A stretch of DNA of 64,000 nucleotides from CALGYY01 sp963678485 (GCA_963678485.1 OY782882.1:3844001-3908000); one strand, 5' to 3'. Positions 9,620-19,042 are shown, counted from the first letter of the stretch. Translations and numbers: made by a program. The notes: generated by a model not told the origin, from the sequence alone.

Positions 9620-9745
9620 ATAACCCATAAACCCTAATAACCCATAAACCCCAATAACCCATAAACCCCAATAACCCAATAACCCAATAACCCCAATAAC
9701 CCCAATAACCCATTAACCCCATTAACCCTTTAACCCCAAGCCCCA
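9611..9745. repeat. Low-complexity (A)ATAACCC(C)-type tract
   Basis: About 135 bases of degenerate tandem 7-10-mers such as AATAACCC, CATAAACCC and CATTAACCCC, with one strand almost free of G. It continues directly from the 171-bp repeat and ends 7 bases before the stop codon of the minus-strand gene. Confidence 0.85.
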
Positions 9746-9751
9746 AAAACC

Positions 9752-10537
9752 CTAATTCAACTCCAACAAGCGCTTAATCATTTCACCTACTGCGTGTGCT
9801 TTTTCTTTGACCGCAGTTTCGCCTAAAGGGATATCCACAGGAACGTCCATGGAGAGCGGGATGCGTCCGGAAACGGGAAGAGTGTAGGGAAAGCTGATGA
9901 TGGCTTCGCTGTTTACGGGAATGTCGATAGGGATGCTTAAATCTACAGGGATGCTTATGGCTAAATGAATGGGGATGGTTTGATTGATGGGAATGTCTAC
10001 AGGAATGCTGGTCTTGAACGGCAGCGGATCGCGGAAACTTAAATGTATGTCTTGCTTCAAGGGAATCTCAGCGACGATAGGCAGATTGATGCCTGCTTTT
10101 TTTCCATTCTTGTTTTTTGTGACCACGGTGAACTTCTGATCGATAGGAATAACGGCATCTACAGGGACAACCAACTCTCCGTTTATAAGTACTGCCGTGT
10201 CAACTTCGATGTTCTGTCGCACATTTAGCGTAATGGGCACATCCAACCTTTGGTCTACCGGAATCATCTGCTTTAACTGAATGCTGTTCTTTACACGCAT
10301 CTGCACATTCACACGCACCGCTTGTGTGACTTTGAACTCTGTATTGATAGGTAATGTGTCGCGAATTTTAACTGTGTATAAAATGTGTGAGTCGCCCAAT
10401 TCATCCATCAACACTGAAACCTGATCAAGTTTGTGCTGCGCCATGCTCCTGAAATAAAGAAGAAATGCAATCAATAAAATATTGATGGATATTGAAACGA
10501 CCGCGATGAGTCCGCTATGTTTACTGAGGTACGACAC
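9752..10537 (-). CDS. Membrane-anchored protein with IPVD-type β repeats, function unknown
   Basis: A 261-aa protein starting with GTG; an upstream in-frame stop rules out a much longer form. A single transmembrane segment (about 10-30) is followed by about 200 residues made largely of short repeats such as SIPVD, IPINQT, LSIPID and DVPVDIPL, with Pro at roughly six-residue intervals. Pro-hydrophobic-Asp alternation of this type suggests an extended β structure. A C-terminal amphipathic helix (about 240-261) closes the protein. The N-terminal anchor implies a periplasmic location. I do not recognise a named domain. The gene is convergent to the ABC-2 permease across the repeat island and lies 39 bases downstream of the ABC-F gene, so it is possibly co-transcribed with it. 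Confidence 0.75.
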   Translation of the reverse strand: MSYLSKHSGLIAVVSISINILLIAFLLYFRSMAQHKLDQVSVLMDELGDSHILYTVKIRDTLPINTEFKVTQAVRVNVQMRVKNSIQLKQMIPVDQRLDVPITLNVRQNIEVDTAVLINGELVVPVDAVIPIDQKFTVVTKNKNGKKAGINLPIVAEIPLKQDIHLSFRDPLPFKTSIPVDIPINQTIPIHLAISIPVDLSIPIDIPVNSEAIISFPYTLPVSGRIPLSMDVPVDIPLGETAVKEKAHAVGEMIKRLLELN

Positions 10538-10576
10538 TCTGATATGTTTGAATTACAAACATAAAGAATATTTCTA

Positions 10577-12466
10577 TTACTCCGTTATTTTTTCCGCCAA
10601 GGTTAACCAGCGATCTCCTGAACGCTCTAAATCCTCGCTGATTTCAGCGAAGCGTATTGCCCACTGCTGAAGCTCTTCCGGACTCCCGTTACCAGCATTC
10701 ATTTTATCCATCAGCTCCGATTTCTCTTGCTCCAGCGCTTCTATATGTTGTGTGAGACTCTCGTATTCCTTGACTTCTTTATAAGTCGGTTTGTTGGAAA
10801 TCGTTTTGGTGACAACTTTTTTCTCTGTTGTTTTTTCATGCAGTTGTTTTTGCTTTTGCTCTAATGCATCCTCTTTCCTTTTCCAGATGCGGTATTCAGA
10901 ATAGTTGCCATAGAAATCTTTTACTGTACCACCTTCACCAAAAACAAAAATATGATCCACTAATTTGTCGAGGAAAAAGCGGTCGTGTGACACAATCATA
11001 AGACAGCCCGGATAATTCGAAAGGAATTCTTCCAATATCTGTAGTGTAGAAATATCCAGATCGTTGGTTGGCTCATCAAGAATCAGGAAATTCGGATTAC
11101 GCATCAGCACGGTAAGCAAAAATAAACGACGCTTTTCTCCACCACTCAAACTTGAATAATAGCTGTATTGCTGATTGTAGCTGAAGTTGAAGTATGATAA
11201 AAACTGAGAAACCGAAACGCTGCCCTTACCCATAGCCACCACTTCGGCAATGTCTTTTACCAGATCGATTACTCGTGGATCGCCCTTCACTGCAAGTCCT
11301 TCCTGAGAATAATAACCAAATTGTATGGTCTGCCCCGGACTGATCCTACCCACATCAGGTTTTAAATTTCCGATGATCATGTTCATCAGACTGCTTTTGC
11401 CTGTGCCGTTGGGGCCAGCAATACCAATGCGCTCGCCCTTTTTAAAAGTATAACTGAAATCGTCAAGTACGCGCAAATCTCCAAAGCTCTTGCTCACATT
11501 GTTCATCTCAAGCACTTTCCCGCCGATGCGTTGCACTTTTGTGTCGAAATTTATAATCTCGTTCGGACCGCGCTTGTGTGCTTTTTCTTCCACTTCGTAA
11601 AAGCTTTCGATACGCGCTTTCGATTTAGTGGTGCGGGCTTGAGGCATGCGACGCATCCAGTCTAACTCTCGCTTGTACAGATTGCGTGCACGTTCTGTTT
11701 CCGCAGCTTCGTTTAGTAATCGCTCCGATTTTTTTTCAAGAAAGTAGCTGTAATTTCCCTTATACCTGAAGAGATTGTTGTGGTCGAGTTCGAGAATTTC
11801 ATCACAAACCTTATCGAGAAAATAACGGTCATGGGTGACCATTATCAGGCTCATCTTCTGTGGTGCAAGATATTCTTCTAACCACTCAATCATTTGGATA
11901 TCGAGATGATTGGTAGGTTCGTCAAGTAGCAGTACATCTGCTTCGCCAATGAGAACCATGGCAAGCGAGAGTCGCTTTCGCTGACCACCCGATAATTCTC
12001 CTATCTTTTGATTGATGCCATGCAAGCCAAGTCTGCTAAGGATTTCGGTGATTTTGCGCTCGTAATCCCAGGCTCCGGCTTTGTCCATCTTCTCCACCAG
12101 ATGATCGAGTTGTTCCTGATTCTCTTTGGTGCTGTGGAGTTGAGAGATTTCTAAACAATTCTCATATTCACTGATTAGCCGCATTACCGGATCATCCGCA
12201 TCTAGTAAGGCATCGCGCAGCAACAGATCTTCATCAAAGTTGGGGTTCTGCGGCAGATATGCAATTCGAAGGCCTTTGCGTGTAGTGACTTTGCCGGTAT
12301 CTGCTTCGTCCTTACCGGCAAGGATGTTCATCAATGTGCTCTTACCCGTACCATTGGCGGCAATCAGTGCAAGCTTTTGTCCCTGATCGAGCCCAAACGT
12401 CAGCTTCTCGAACAAGGTTTTTTCCCCGTAGGATTTGCTGAGATTTTCGGCCAGGAGGATATTCAC
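10577..12466 (-). CDS. ABC-F family ATPase, Uup-like
   Basis: A 629-aa soluble protein with two ABC domains and no membrane segments. Walker A motifs lie at 38-44 and 352-359, with signatures LSGGQRKR (159-166) and LSGGEKRR (second half). Walker B motifs are LLLDEPTNHLD and LILDEPTNDLD. The interdomain linker carries a basic segment (WMRRMPQARTTKSKAR) as in Uup. A C-terminal coiled coil (about 560-629) resembles the Uup DNA-binding domain. ABC-F proteins act on ribosomes or, for Uup, on DNA repair intermediates, not in transport. Start codon GTG. Antibiotic-resistance ABC-F types are less likely given the C-terminal domain. Confidence 0.9.
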   Translation of the reverse strand: MNILLAENLSKSYGEKTLFEKLTFGLDQGQKLALIAANGTGKSTLMNILAGKDEADTGKVTTRKGLRIAYLPQNPNFDEDLLLRDALLDADDPVMRLISEYENCLEISQLHSTKENQEQLDHLVEKMDKAGAWDYERKITEILSRLGLHGINQKIGELSGGQRKRLSLAMVLIGEADVLLLDEPTNHLDIQMIEWLEEYLAPQKMSLIMVTHDRYFLDKVCDEILELDHNNLFRYKGNYSYFLEKKSERLLNEAAETERARNLYKRELDWMRRMPQARTTKSKARIESFYEVEEKAHKRGPNEIINFDTKVQRIGGKVLEMNNVSKSFGDLRVLDDFSYTFKKGERIGIAGPNGTGKSSLMNMIIGNLKPDVGRISPGQTIQFGYYSQEGLAVKGDPRVIDLVKDIAEVVAMGKGSVSVSQFLSYFNFSYNQQYSYYSSLSGGEKRRLFLLTVLMRNPNFLILDEPTNDLDISTLQILEEFLSNYPGCLMIVSHDRFFLDKLVDHIFVFGEGGTVKDFYGNYSEYRIWKRKEDALEQKQKQLHEKTTEKKVVTKTISNKPTYKEVKEYESLTQHIEALEQEKSELMDKMNAGNGSPEELQQWAIRFAEISEDLERSGDRWLTLAEKITE

Positions 12467-12504
12467 GGAAGTATTCTGCTTTGTGGACTAGCCACCCTTG
12501 TAGG

Positions 12505-13122
12505 TTAATAAGATAAAATAGGCATTTTGTGCACATATTTATTACTGGTGATATGCGCCAGCATAAAGGCAGCAACATCGGCACGGGCAATATTTTTTCC
12601 CATGGGCTTATCTTCTGTGATATTATATTTACCCGTTTTCTGTCCGTCGATTAAACGTGAAGGCCTGATGAGTATCCACTCAAGCCCCGACTGCTCAAGG
12701 ATTTCAAGTTGCTTTACTTTATCGTCAAAAACTTTTTTCAGGAATAAGGGACGAATCACGCTGCCAAAGAAAAAGCTGCTGTCCTTTGAACCGTAGAGTC
12801 CGGCAGAGGATACAACAACAATGCGTTTAAGTCCGTTCGCCTTCATCGCAGCAACAATATTGGATGTGCCAATCGAATGTACCGAGGCCTCTTTACTGCT
12901 ACGGGCACCCAGTGCAACCAGCACAACTTCTGTATCGCGCACTACACTTTCAACGGCGGCTGCATCGCACACATCGCCTTCAATAACCTGCAGTTTGGAA
13001 TCTTTAAGATCAATGGATGCTCTGTTTCTGACAAGAACCTTTACCTCATGACCTTTTATCAAGGCCTGAAGCATGGCCTCTTTACCTGTGCGCCCACTGG
13101 CTCCGAATATTGCTAGTTTCAT
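12505..13122 (-). CDS. NAD(P)-binding oxidoreductase-like protein, atypical SDR (NmrA-like)
   Basis: A 205-aa protein with an N-terminal Rossmann motif GASGRTGKE (8-16), a βαβ unit and VVLVALGARSS further on. These features fit atypical short-chain dehydrogenases of the SDR_a5/NmrA type that bind NAD(P)H. The usual catalytic YxxxK is not obvious, so it may be a reductase for flavins or biliverdin-like compounds, or a redox sensor. A -7 box TACCTTTG lies just upstream on the same strand, so it probably has its own promoter. The next gene on this strand (ABC-F) begins 38 bases downstream. Confidence 0.82.
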   Translation of the reverse strand: MKLAIFGASGRTGKEAMLQALIKGHEVKVLVRNRASIDLKDSKLQVIEGDVCDAAAVESVVRDTEVVLVALGARSSKEASVHSIGTSNIVAAMKANGLKRIVVVSSAGLYGSKDSSFFFGSVIRPLFLKKVFDDKVKQLEILEQSGLEWILIRPSRLIDGQKTGKYNITEDKPMGKNIARADVAAFMLAHITSNKYVHKMPILSY

Positions 13123-13141
13123 TTTGTTTTCTTTTTGGATG

Positions 13142-13149
13142 CAAAGGTA
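13142..13149 (-). promoter_or_regulatory. -7 promoter box TACCTTTG
   Basis: The minus strand reads TACCTTTG, matching the Bacteroidota -7 consensus TAnnTTTG. It stands 19 bases upstream of the ATG of the NAD(P)-binding gene. No clear TTTG -33 element was seen. Confidence 0.55.
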
Positions 13150-13189
13150 AATAAATTATTGGGTGAAATTCGCAGATTCTGAGATATAA

Positions 13190-13219
13190 AAAGCCATTTC
13201 ATATTATTGAAATAGCTTT
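13190..13219 (-). terminator. Terminator of the S74/collagen-like gene
   Basis: AAAGCCATTTCA (13190-13201) pairs with TGAAATAGCTTT (13208-13219), with one wobble pair and a 6-base loop. On the minus strand it is followed by TTTTATAT. It lies 24 bases beyond the stop codon. Confidence 0.75.
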
Positions 13220-13243
13220 AATAGAAATATGAAATATAAATTA

Positions 13244-16200
13244 TTATTTTGTGCAAAACATTTGTTTAGACTCTATTACTTTTCCGTCAATTATCAAGCT
13301 GTACGTATAAACCCCACTTCTCAGGTTATCAGCAAAAACACTAAGAGTGCCTTCGCCAGATCCAGCAAGGTCGACGGTTTTAATGATTTTCCCAACGTTA
13401 TCAGTAAAAATAATCTGGGCATAACCAGCATTTTCTGGAATGAAATAAGAAATTGAAGTATGATCTGCAAAAGGATTTGGAACGTTTTGGTTCAATACAA
13501 TGGTTTGCTGATTATCTAATTCTATTTCAGTAACGTTTCCTTTAGGAACTCCAAGTTTAGAGGTACTTTCACAACACTGATTGATTCGTGATTCAAGTAC
13601 ACTAAACTGGTCATTAAACTTGTTTAGCATTTGTTGGAGGCTGTCGTTTTTTGCGGAAAGTGTCTTTATAGATTGAATTAAAAAAGGAACAAATGATTCA
13701 TAATGAATAGTTTTAATATGAACCGAATCATAAATAATATTGCCAATTGAATCGTATACTGCTGGCTGAACTTTTTCATTTACAAGAGTAGGGAGAATGG
13801 ATTCAACCTCTTGGGCAACAAGTCCATACCTTTGATCAGTGGGAAGATGAAGGCTTGGAAATTCCGAGGTTTTAAAATTATAGGATACGGGATTTAATTG
13901 ATTTATAATTTCTAGCGCATTCTCTAACGGCATTATATTCTCCTTGAGTTTGACATCTGAAAGTGAACCGGTATATGTAAGGTCGCCTACTACATGCACA
14001 TTGCCTTCAAATAATCCGGCAAAGTTTGTCGTATTAGAGTTAGCAATTGCCCAAATACCAATATTAACTCCAGATGTATTGCTCGTAGATCTTAAAAGAG
14101 CTGCATAGTTATTTGCGGCGCCACTAACTTCAGCTTCTACACCAATATTAAATATACCTTGCCCAAATCCTTGAGCTACTACTCCAGTATTATGATTCGC
14201 ACCATTTTGGGCAATACCATGTAGACCTACATTGGAATTGACACCTTCAGCTGTTCCTTGAATGGCTTGGTTTACCAAAGAACCACCTGAACAACCTGCC
14301 ATAATGCCAAAGACGTCTCCTGCTGAAATATTTTGCGTTGCTAATTGCAATGCGATACGTTCACTTTTATTCTCAATGGAAAACTTTGCATTTGAATAAA
14401 TGGTTCCAATACCAATATTGTTTATTCCAGATGTTATTCCAGAACCATAATTAAAAAGAAGATTATAATCATTCAAAGGAATATTTGTATTATGAATTAA
14501 AGGATTAAGCCCTAATTCAACAAAGTCCCCCATGCCCAGAACATTCACAATACTTGTCCCGTTTTGTGCAAGCGCAATCCCTGCTGTGCCAGTTGGTCCA
14601 GCAATTCCTTGTGGGCCGGTAACACCAGTGGTTCCATTTGCACCCGTTAAGCCCATGGGTCCAGTAACCCCTTGAATTCCTTGTGCTCCTTGTGGGCCGA
14701 TAGGTCCTGTAACCCCATTCAAGCCATTAGTGCCTGGTAGTCCTGTTGGTCCAGTAATACCTTGTAATCCCTGTGGTCCTTGGTCTCCTGTCGCTCCTGA
14801 TAATCCCGTTGCCCCAGTAAGACCAGTAGGTCCAGATGGTCCCGTTGGGCCCATTGGGCCTGTCATTCCCACAAGTTCAGGTACATAAATAACATCGCCT
14901 TCTGCATCTACAGTTAGTACCCCTTTTCCCGGATTAGTAATTGTTGTTGATGACGCATTGAGATCAGTAAACCTCAAACCACTGCTATTCGGGCCAATTG
15001 AGGTTGCGGCTGAATTGACCTCAAGTGTTTGCGTTGGATTGTCACCGCTATTGTAATAAGGATTTGTTGTAGGATTGCCTCCGATTCCTGTATTGATAAG
15101 TGTTGCAGATGGAGTCATTCTCATGCCTTCCACACCATTTGCCCCGTTTGCCGGAGGTGTTCCTAGCCCTGTTTGAGTGGCAGTAAAAATTATTCTAAAA
15201 TTATCAGGACCAAGAATTGGATTTATCGCTTGATTGTCGCCCCAACTCAGCACTGCATCATTTCTATCTGCACTTCCTTCTTGCTTTAAACCGATATAGA
15301 CATTGTCTGTTCCGTTACTTACGAACATACCAATATCCATCCATTGTCTCCATCCATCTGTGGTTCCGACTGTGGAGGCACCCTTTCCTGTATTATATCC
15401 AAGGTGCAATAGGCTCAGCGGCCTTGTTACAGGAAATGCTGGATCCTCGCTAATTGCTACTCGGGTAATATCTGCTGGAAGATTGGCTGGATTATAAATA
15501 CCTACAACATTTGTAGGTAATAAAGTAGGTGCACCAATACTAGTAAACCTGACTCTTTCCTGAGTATTATTCCATGTATTTGGTGATAAGTGATTTGTAC
15601 TAAAGATTATGTGACGGTTTTCCTGATTATAAATAAAGGCATTGCCATTTTGAAATGCTGTTGCATCGCCAAGAATTCCAATTCTTAAGCCATCTGTTGC
15701 TTGTTGCCCAGTGCCTGATTCATTGGTGATTTGGAACCATGAACTCGCATAATTTTCCTGATTTATATGTAAAGTGGACATTGGCTGATTAGTATTGCTG
15801 AATCGAGGCCCGATACCAACATTTCCTATTGCTGTCAATCGCATTATCTCGCGTCCATCCATCGTGTTTCCTGTCAAATCAGTTGTTGGTGCACCACCGT
15901 GATCTCTGGTAAAAATGAATAATAAATTATCAGGGCCCCAACCAGGTGCAGCGTTATCGCTCCAAACTAAAACAGCATCGGTGACATCATCAACATCAAC
16001 ACCATCCTCATTTCGAAAAGTCTTATGTCCAATATACATTAAGTCATCGTTTGATGTGACGGTCATTCCAATCTTCATCCAAGGCCTGTAGCCTAGTTCC
16101 TGAACATGATGATAGTTGTTCCCATTCAGGTGTAGCATAGAAAAAGGACCTTTGTTAGTCCATAAATGCTGATTTTGATTATTAACCAGGTGGTCATTAT

Positions 16201-16549
16201 TGCCAATACCAACATAGCCGCTGGTATTTACTCCACTTGCCCAAGTAAAGCCGTTGATAGGGTATTGCTCATTAGAGGCACCGCTTAAAAATGTTGGATT
16301 TATTTTCATTCTTGGTGAACCTGTCGTGGCAGTATTTCCTGTATAAAAAAACATCGGAGAGCGCCAAAATGTGCCTAGGATGTTGGGAGATGGATTATAA
16401 GCGCCTTGACCACTGTTTCCTCCTCTGTACCAGTCGTTGTAATTTGGATTGCCTTGAGGAGCACCGGTTGGTGCCTGATTCTGATTATATCCAGTCAATG
16501 ACAATAATATAAAACCAAATCCTATCAGAATAAAATTTAAATTTTTCAT
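13244..16549 (-). CDS. T9SS-secreted protein with collagen-like repeats and S74 chaperone domain
   Basis: A 1101-aa secreted protein. In order it has a signal peptide (about 1-24), a long β-rich Gly/Asn-rich region with repeated phrases about expected values of test-like β strands (to about 555), and a collagen-like G-x-x-G-P-T-G tract (about 560-660). A second β region follows, then a peptidase S74/endosialidase-chaperone domain (about 860-965) starting SDVKLKENI and including YGLVAQEVE. A coiled coil and a type A T9SS sorting domain (NVPNPFADHTSISYFIPE onward, about 1020-1101) end the protein. S74 domains drive trimerisation of tail-fibre-like proteins and cut themselves off. The combination suggests a trimeric surface fibre. 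It is the second gene of an operon. Confidence 0.85.
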   Translation of the reverse strand: MKNLNFILIGFGFILLSLTGYNQNQAPTGAPQGNPNYNDWYRGGNSGQGAYNPSPNILGTFWRSPMFFYTGNTATTGSPRMKINPTFLSGASNEQYPINGFTWASGVNTSGYVGIGNNDHLVNNQNQHLWTNKGPFSMLHLNGNNYHHVQELGYRPWMKIGMTVTSNDDLMYIGHKTFRNEDGVDVDDVTDAVLVWSDNAAPGWGPDNLLFIFTRDHGGAPTTDLTGNTMDGREIMRLTAIGNVGIGPRFSNTNQPMSTLHINQENYASSWFQITNESGTGQQATDGLRIGILGDATAFQNGNAFIYNQENRHIIFSTNHLSPNTWNNTQERVRFTSIGAPTLLPTNVVGIYNPANLPADITRVAISEDPAFPVTRPLSLLHLGYNTGKGASTVGTTDGWRQWMDIGMFVSNGTDNVYIGLKQEGSADRNDAVLSWGDNQAINPILGPDNFRIIFTATQTGLGTPPANGANGVEGMRMTPSATLINTGIGGNPTTNPYYNSGDNPTQTLEVNSAATSIGPNSSGLRFTDLNASSTTITNPGKGVLTVDAEGDVIYVPELVGMTGPMGPTGPSGPTGLTGATGLSGATGDQGPQGLQGITGPTGLPGTNGLNGVTGPIGPQGAQGIQGVTGPMGLTGANGTTGVTGPQGIAGPTGTAGIALAQNGTSIVNVLGMGDFVELGLNPLIHNTNIPLNDYNLLFNYGSGITSGINNIGIGTIYSNAKFSIENKSERIALQLATQNISAGDVFGIMAGCSGGSLVNQAIQGTAEGVNSNVGLHGIAQNGANHNTGVVAQGFGQGIFNIGVEAEVSGAANNYAALLRSTSNTSGVNIGIWAIANSNTTNFAGLFEGNVHVVGDLTYTGSLSDVKLKENIMPLENALEIINQLNPVSYNFKTSEFPSLHLPTDQRYGLVAQEVESILPTLVNEKVQPAVYDSIGNIIYDSVHIKTIHYESFVPFLIQSIKTLSAKNDSLQQMLNKFNDQFSVLESRINQCCESTSKLGVPKGNVTEIELDNQQTIVLNQNVPNPFADHTSISYFIPENAGYAQIIFTDNVGKIIKTVDLAGSGEGTLSVFADNLRSGVYTYSLIIDGKVIESKQMFCTK

Positions 16550-16576
16550 ATTAAATGTTTTTAATTAATGCTTTAT

Positions 16577-17584
16577 TTACCGCATTATGGTTATATTACC
16601 TTTATTTGTTTGTGTTGTGCCATCAAGAAACAGTATTTTTATAAAATAAGCGTACACCCCATTGTCGCAAATATTTCCTCTATATGTTCCATCCCATCCT
16701 ATACTAATATCTTTAGTGGTGAATGTTTTTTCACCCCATCTGTCGTAAACAGAGAAATCTAATGCATCGATATTATTTCCTCTTACATAAAGAATATCAT
16801 TAAAGCCATCAGAATTCGGGCTGAAAATGTTTGGAACATAAACAGTGTTGTTGATACATTCATCACATAACTCAACTGAAACATCGTCAACATAGTAAAA
16901 TGCACTGGGAGAAAATCCAGGTGGCAGATCGAATCGCCACCGTAATGTGTCTGGATAAAGGGTGTCGCCAAAATGACCAATTGTAATATACTTCTCTCCA
17001 CCTTTTGCTAAAAATGTTGCTGAAATTTCAATCCAGTTTACAGTGTCGCTGATAAAACCGAAATTTGAACAAATCTGAGGAATAACATTTATTGGGATAT
17101 AAGTATTGGTTGTTATTTTTACCTCGGAAAAATAAGCACCAATACTTGATGATGCCAGATGATATTCTTTAGCGCAATTAATAAAAAAACTACATTTATA
17201 GCGTTTCCCTGCCTCAAGTGGTTCGCTTAATTGCGTTTGAATATATTCGCACCAATAACCTTGATTTGGTAAGCCAGAATCATAGGTGAGAAAACCACAA
17301 TATCCAACTCCAGAACGAGCATTTTGATAACCTCCTGCATTTTGTGGTACACCAACCAAACCTATAAAAGGACAACAAGCATTAAAATAATCAGGTGTGG
17401 CATATGAAGGGGAACACCATCCTGTGCAGTGTTCAATTTGGTAATCACCAGGTCCGGAAACATTATAAGGGCATGTATCATAAATCTCAAAATCCCCATT
17501 GTACACAAGGTTTTGGGCATGGGTGTTCGCGCTAGCAATCAGAAGCAAAACAAAAAAGGCAATATTTTTAATATCAATGTTCAT
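16577..17584 (-). CDS. T9SS type B (gliding-motility C-terminal) secreted protein
   Basis: About 335 aa from the ATG at 17582-17584; a longer in-frame form starting at 17626 would place extra residues before the signal peptide and is less likely. Residues 1-24 form a signal peptide ending THAQ. The middle is a β-sandwich, cysteine-rich region with NLVYNGDFEIYDTCP near its start, a hallmark of Bacteroidota secreted proteins with a carbohydrate-binding-like fold. The C-terminus (about 255-335) is a type B sorting domain, recognisable by PNIFSPNSDGFNDI, YDRWGE and GNICDNGVYAY. It is exported through the T9SS and probably attached to the surface. The S74 gene follows after 27 bases. Confidence 0.85.
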   Translation of the reverse strand: MNIDIKNIAFFVLLLIASANTHAQNLVYNGDFEIYDTCPYNVSGPGDYQIEHCTGWCSPSYATPDYFNACCPFIGLVGVPQNAGGYQNARSGVGYCGFLTYDSGLPNQGYWCEYIQTQLSEPLEAGKRYKCSFFINCAKEYHLASSSIGAYFSEVKITTNTYIPINVIPQICSNFGFISDTVNWIEISATFLAKGGEKYITIGHFGDTLYPDTLRWRFDLPPGFSPSAFYYVDDVSVELCDECINNTVYVPNIFSPNSDGFNDILYVRGNNIDALDFSVYDRWGEKTFTTKDISIGWDGTYRGNICDNGVYAYFIKILFLDGTTQTNKGNITIMR

Positions 17585-17735
17585 AATAAGATGGTTTTTG
17601 CAATAAAAGTAAAGCAAAAAAGTCATTTTACAAAGTGCTTTACCGATCGAAGGAGGTTATTATTATTCTGCCCGCTGCCGGGCTAGCTAAAAGCCATGAT
17701 TAAACAGAAATACAGGAAAAAGAAGACGAATTTGA

Positions 17736-17774
<39 letters not shown>

Positions 17775-17951
17775 GCAGATGATACGCACAGCAAATAAGC
17801 GTGTTATTGTAGGTTTGTAATAATAGAAAGCATAGATATTGGGGAGGAGCAACATATTGGGGTTGTTTTTTTCGGGGGTAAAAATACGGAGAGTAAATCA
17901 AGAAAAGCAAGAGTTCAGCTAAATATTTTTAATGTGTTGCTTTGTTCCGCT

Positions 17952-18004
17952 ATTCACCCCGTGACTTCGCAACGCCTAACGCAAAAGGCAGTCACGGGGT
18001 GAAT
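17952..18004. repeat. 15-bp perfect inverted repeat
   Basis: ATTCACCCCGTGACT (17952-17966) and AGTCACGGGGTGAAT (17990-18004) are perfect inverted copies around a 23-base centre, which itself contains GCCT/AGGC. It lies 24 bases before the ATG of the next gene, with no T run, so it is not a terminator. A TAATTTTG box (18018-18025) follows and ends 3 bases before the ATG; if used as a promoter it would give an essentially leaderless mRNA. Confidence 0.85.
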
Positions 18005-18028
18005 TGAGGAAAAAGTGTAATTTTGTCC

Positions 18029-19000
18029 ATGCATTGGAAGTTTTGGCAAAAGAAAACACAGGCTGTGAGTGACACTGCTCCGGCTACTGCAGGCAAGGAA
18101 TTGCTCGATGATAGTAAGCGCATACTGTCCAGTTTCGTGCTTACAATTATTGCCGCTGTAATTACTGTCCCATTGTTTATCATGCTCTATCGCTACATGC
18201 CCGATATTATCGTTCCTATTGGAAAGGGCCTTCGTATCGATCATCTCCTTCTAATGATTGTGATCTTTGCCGTATTGCGCATTGCTGCGTATTTTATGCG
18301 ATATTTTCTCTACGGCGCCACTGTGGTTATGATACTTGTACTGGTTGTGGGACAATTTGCTGGAGGCTTCGGATTTACTGATGTGTACCGAAACTATTAC
18401 GATCTTGTTACCTGGGTGGGCTCTAATCCTGTTAAAATTCCCTTCCTTGCCGGACTAAAAACCAATATTCCCAATGGTGATAAAATTCGCGCAGCAATAG
18501 ACTACGACACGCCTGCAGTGCGCGATTATGCTGTCAATGCTTCAAGCAAATATTTTAAAAATGCAGCCTATGATTATAATTATCGCCATGCAGTAAAATA
18601 TTTCAGCATTTTCAAAGTCATGACTTTATGGAATTATACAAATGATCCCAAAGGTGAAGATTATTATGCTAAAGCCAGTGAATCCATCAAGCTAATGGCG
18701 GGCGATTGCGATGATTACGCTATTATGATGGCTGCCCTCATTAAAGCAGTAGGAGGAGAGGTGCGCTTAATTCGCACCGCCAATCATATGTATCCTGAAG
18801 TGAAAGTATGCTCCTACGAACAGTTCCCTGATATTATCGATCTTATTAAGAACCGCCTTTTCTTTAAAGAATCACTCGGTAATCGGATTTATTACCACCT
18901 CGACGAATGGAACAATATCTGGCTAAATTTTGATTATACTAACATATATCCCGGCGGTGCATTTATGGAAGATGAAATCATCGGAATTATGGAGATATAA
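18029..19000 (+). CDS. Membrane protein with transglutaminase-like domain
   Basis: 323 aa from the ATG at 18029 (a TTG two codons earlier is in frame). Three hydrophobic segments (about 35-53, 65-85 and 92-112) precede a soluble domain. That domain contains the transglutaminase-like cysteine protease triad: Cys227 in GDCDDYA, His253 in TANHMYPEV and an Asp in NFDYTN (near 308). The soluble domain most likely faces the periplasm. Members of this superfamily act as proteases, cross-linkers or amidases. The MFS gene follows after 42 bases and is probably co-transcribed. The function is otherwise unknown. Confidence 0.78.
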   Translation: MHWKFWQKKTQAVSDTAPATAGKELLDDSKRILSSFVLTIIAAVITVPLFIMLYRYMPDIIVPIGKGLRIDHLLLMIVIFAVLRIAAYFMRYFLYGATVVMILVLVVGQFAGGFGFTDVYRNYYDLVTWVGSNPVKIPFLAGLKTNIPNGDKIRAAIDYDTPAVRDYAVNASSKYFKNAAYDYNYRHAVKYFSIFKVMTLWNYTNDPKGEDYYAKASESIKLMAGDCDDYAIMMAALIKAVGGEVRLIRTANHMYPEVKVCSYEQFPDIIDLIKNRLFFKESLGNRIYYHLDEWNNIWLNFDYTNIYPGGAFMEDEIIGIMEI

Positions 19001-19042
19001 TTTGCGAAAGGTCGTAACTGTTTTTTTATTCTGATTTATCAA

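Noticed and set aside
9611..9745. Telomere-like or CRISPR-like reading of the AATAACCC tract
   Set aside because: Units are too short and degenerate, with no spacers; it is low-complexity sequence attached to the dispersed element.
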